A stretch of DNA of 14,529 nt from CAZGLR01 sp964526635 (GTDB taxonomy: Bacteria > Zixibacteria > MSB-5A5 > GN15 > JAAZOE01), in NCBI GenBank assembly GCA_964526635.1, contig CAZGLR010000086.1, positions 1 through 14,529 of the forward strand. The letters run 5' to 3'. Below are positions 13,809 to 14,529 of the stretch, piece by piece; within the stretch, counting starts at the first letter, position 1, and each line of letters begins with the position of its first letter. The position numbers and the translations under genes are program-made. The notes beneath the pieces were generated by a model, which was not told the origin of the DNA, did no database searches, and worked only from the letters and a program-made list of their open reading frames with translations.

Positions 13809-14529
13809 ATGGGATTCGACGCACTCGAGGCAATGACACTGATTGCCCGTGAGAAAAATATCGATATGGACCTGGTGATTGAAACGGTTGAAGCCGGCCT
13901 GCTGGCTGCGGCACGAAAAAAGTACGGCTATATCGATAATTTGTCGTTCAAATTCGACCGTCGCGAGGGTGAGTTGACGATGATCTCTCTAAGAACGGTC
14001 GTCGAACGCGTTACCGACCCAATCACCGAGATTTCGCTCAAGGATGCCCGTGAACTGGATCCGCAGGCGGAGGTCGATGATCAGATGGAGATATATATCG
14101 ACCCGGTTGAGGAGTTCGGTCGTAATGCCATCATCTCGGCCAAACAGATTCTTATTCAGCGCATTCGTGAGGCCGAACGCGATCGCATCTATGATGAATA
14201 CATTACGCGTGTCGGTCAGCTCATATCCGGCTCGGTTCAGCAGATCGATAAGGGCAATGTGATCGTCAATCTCGGGCGGGCCGAGGCGGTGTTGCCGACC
14301 CGCGAGCAGATAACGCGCGAGAAATACCGTCAGGGCGATCGTATCCGGGCGATTATTATCGATGTGCAGAAGTCGATGAAGGGTCCGCAAATCGTGCTGT
14401 CGCGGGCAAGTACAGAGTTTATCATGCGCCTGTTCGAACTTGAAGTGCCCGAGATTTTTGAAAAGATCATAGAAATCCGAGCCATCGCCCGCGAACCTGG
14501 TGAACGCACCAAACTGGCGGTGGATTCGG
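13809..14529 (+). CDS. nusA: Transcription termination/antitermination factor NusA, 3' end outside the window
   Basis: RNA polymerase-binding factor that modulates pausing, termination and antitermination. 240 residues are visible, open to the window edge. Residues 1 to about 125 are the NusA N-terminal domain that binds polymerase (LIAREKNIDMDLVIETVEAGLLAAARKKYG). About 135-199 is the S1 domain (GSVQQIDKGNVIVNLGRAEAVLP, then the strand ending VLSRAS). From about 201 the first KH domain begins (FIMRLFELEVPEIFEKIIEIRAIAREPGERTKLAV). ATG 13809 has GGAG at 13797-13800, 8 bases upstream; ATG 13804 is in another frame. It follows rimP by 13 bases, so they are co-transcribed and share the structured leader. 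Confidence 0.96.
   Translation, partial: MGFDALEAMTLIAREKNIDMDLVIETVEAGLLAAARKKYGYIDNLSFKFDRREGELTMISLRTVVERVTDPITEISLKDARELDPQAEVDDQMEIYIDPVEEFGRNAIISAKQILIQRIREAERDRIYDEYITRVGQLISGSVQQIDKGNVIVNLGRAEAVLPTREQITREKYRQGDRIRAIIIDVQKSMKGPQIVLSRASTEFIMRLFELEVPEIFEKIIEIRAIAREPGERTKLAVDS

Overview
This window is bacterial chromosomal DNA with moderate GC content, dense coding, short spacers and Shine-Dalgarno (SD) sites ahead of most genes. Almost every protein is a bacterial housekeeping enzyme: DNA polymerase I, dephospho-CoA kinase, bacterial-type prolyl-tRNA synthetase, RimP and NusA. All protein genes lie on the + strand. A run of ten Ns at 10804-10813 marks a scaffold join, so this is probably a draft or metagenome-assembled genome. 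The mix of genes, including an archaeal-type fused transketolase and an exported Amidase_3 enzyme, suggests an uncultured lineage, perhaps of the FCB/Zixibacteria kind. That placement is a guess; no marker here fixes it.

Region 1 (1-6052) is a probable operon: polA (5' end missing), coaE (overlapping polA by 4 bases), a transketolase and a class I aminotransferase. It ends at a clear intrinsic terminator (6021-6052).

Region 2 (6068-9764) is a tight three-gene unit with its own promoter. It encodes a cytosolic YkfC-like SH3b-NlpC/P60 endopeptidase, an L-Ala-D/L-Glu type dipeptide epimerase and a secreted N-acetylmuramoyl-L-alanine amidase. Together they form a coherent route for cutting murein peptides from glycan, trimming them and epimerising the dipeptide so it can be used as amino acids. 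The first gene looks leaderless. An EamA-family transporter (9839-10756) follows from its own consensus-like promoter.

Region 3 (10757-11426) has no convincing protein gene. It holds the assembly gap, two related REP-like palindromes exactly 50 bp apart, other hairpins, and a minus-strand tRNA-Arg(CCG) with encoded CCA and a near-perfect sigma70-type promoter.

Region 4 (11427-14529) holds proS, a structured 194-bp leader with a terminator-like hairpin, rimP, and the 5' part of nusA, which runs off the right edge. The leader suggests attenuation control of rimP-nusA.

I found no phage, CRISPR, toxin-antitoxin or defence system. The most interesting points are the murein-peptide recycling cluster with its probable leaderless start, the paired palindromes at the scaffold gap, the rimP-nusA leader and the archaeal-type transketolase.
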